Assembly: GCF_020360975.1 (NCBI RefSeq)
Contig: NW_025408686.1
Coordinates: 124,001-188,000, forward strand
DNA: 64,000 nt
Direction: 5' to 3'
Source of the DNA: Hirsutella rhossiliensis
Lineage: Eukaryota > Ascomycota > Sordariomycetes > Hypocreales > Ophiocordycipitaceae
The translations under genes were made by a program, and so were the position numbers. Positions within the stretch are counted from its first letter, which is position 1, and every line of letters begins with the position of its first letter. Positions 63,643 to 64,000 of this stretch are shown here, one piece after another. The notes beneath the pieces were generated by a model, which was given only the letters and a program-made list of their open reading frames with translations, did no database searches and had not been told where the DNA came from.

Positions 63643-64000
63643 CAGCCAATATATAATTAATGGTTTTGCGAGTGTACTGCCCCGTGCAGTGCAACATGTA
63701 CGTACCTAAATACCCTCACGAGCAAACGCATTGAGGTGATACGTCATCAGCAATACGGGGCGGGAACTTTTGATGCGACGATCGCGGCTCGGCGTTGCCT
63801 TGGCCTGGCGCTTTCCGGCCGCTTGCGTCGTCAGCAATGGCGTGATCGCGACCAGCCGTGGTCTTTTGCGGAGATCCGTGTCGATCAAGCGAATCCTTGG
63901 CTCGGTCTCGACCCAGAAGCTGAGACAGACTTGCATCAGAGATCAACCCCGGCAACGCTCTCGACAGGTTGGAATCCACTCCACTCAATCCCACTGGGAT
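63643..64000. other. Right edge, no supported gene
   Basis: Two overlapping minus-strand frames of 76 and 92 codons lack motifs. The last 30 bases (AATCCACTCCACTCAATCCC) repeat a motif seen at 62537. Confidence 0.35.

Noticed and set aside
1..64000. tRNA, rRNA and CRISPR features
   Set aside because: No cloverleaf, rRNA signature or regularly spaced repeat array was recognised by eye. A covariance-model scan would be needed to exclude a tRNA gene.

Overview
The window reads as a transposon-dense accessory region of a filamentous ascomycete (Pezizomycotina). Supporting signs are a FunK1-type protein kinase, a fungal bZIP factor with a tiny first exon, the C-terminal end of a fungal zinc-cluster regulator, a short intron of about 56 bases, and fungal-type Helitron, pogo/Fot1, MULE, hAT and Ty1/copia elements. 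No rRNA, tRNA, CRISPR array or bacterial-style operon was seen. GC content changes sharply between blocks: the first Helitron is very GC- and CpG-rich and other blocks are near 50 percent. No element looks saturated with RIP-type C-to-T change.

Layout. 1-6881: a GC-rich Helitron on the minus strand, running off the left edge inside its PIF1 helicase and broken by frameshifts. 6882-7031: an AT-rich repeat found again at 40587. 7050-9098: an intact 682-codon reading frame of unknown family. 9407-10774: a pogo-like transposase without its C-terminal end. 11238-25281: the most gene-like part, with a FunK1 kinase, a split unknown gene, a 17-bp minisatellite, a membrane protein with one intron, a small protein resembling DUF3295 proteins, two tandem paralogues of unknown function inside a 1.5-kb segmental duplication, a zinc-cluster factor fragment and a bZIP gene. 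26106-28596: a decayed hAT transposase.

29467-39832 is a stack of three almost abutting elements with clean ends: a copia element with nearly identical LTRs and a TGTAT target duplication, a pogo element with perfect 70-bp inverted repeats, and an internally deleted MULE with an 8-bp target duplication. 40587-46694 holds a Helitron helicase fragment, a 27-bp inverted repeat, and a 268-codon gene interrupted in frame by a 2.2-kb pogo element with perfect 79-bp inverted repeats. 46695-48439 is an ATP-dependent DNA ligase remnant cut by a second copia element (48440-54575) whose other side lies in the 5' half of another Helitron (54576-56546). A MYND zinc-finger gene (57160-57861) lies between that Helitron and an internally deleted sister Helitron (57974-59749), which abuts a nearly complete MULE (59751-62340). 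A 504-bp solo LTR of the second copia family ends the window.

How the parts relate: most elements are mutually derived (two MULEs, three Helitron copies plus a fragment, and two LTR loci of one copia family), and several have flawless termini but broken transposases. That pattern fits recent mobilisation in trans by intact relatives elsewhere, or uncorrected indels in the assembly. Host genes are either intact islands (kinase, membrane protein, bZIP, MYND, the 682-codon frame) or visibly destroyed by insertions (ligase, 268-codon gene).
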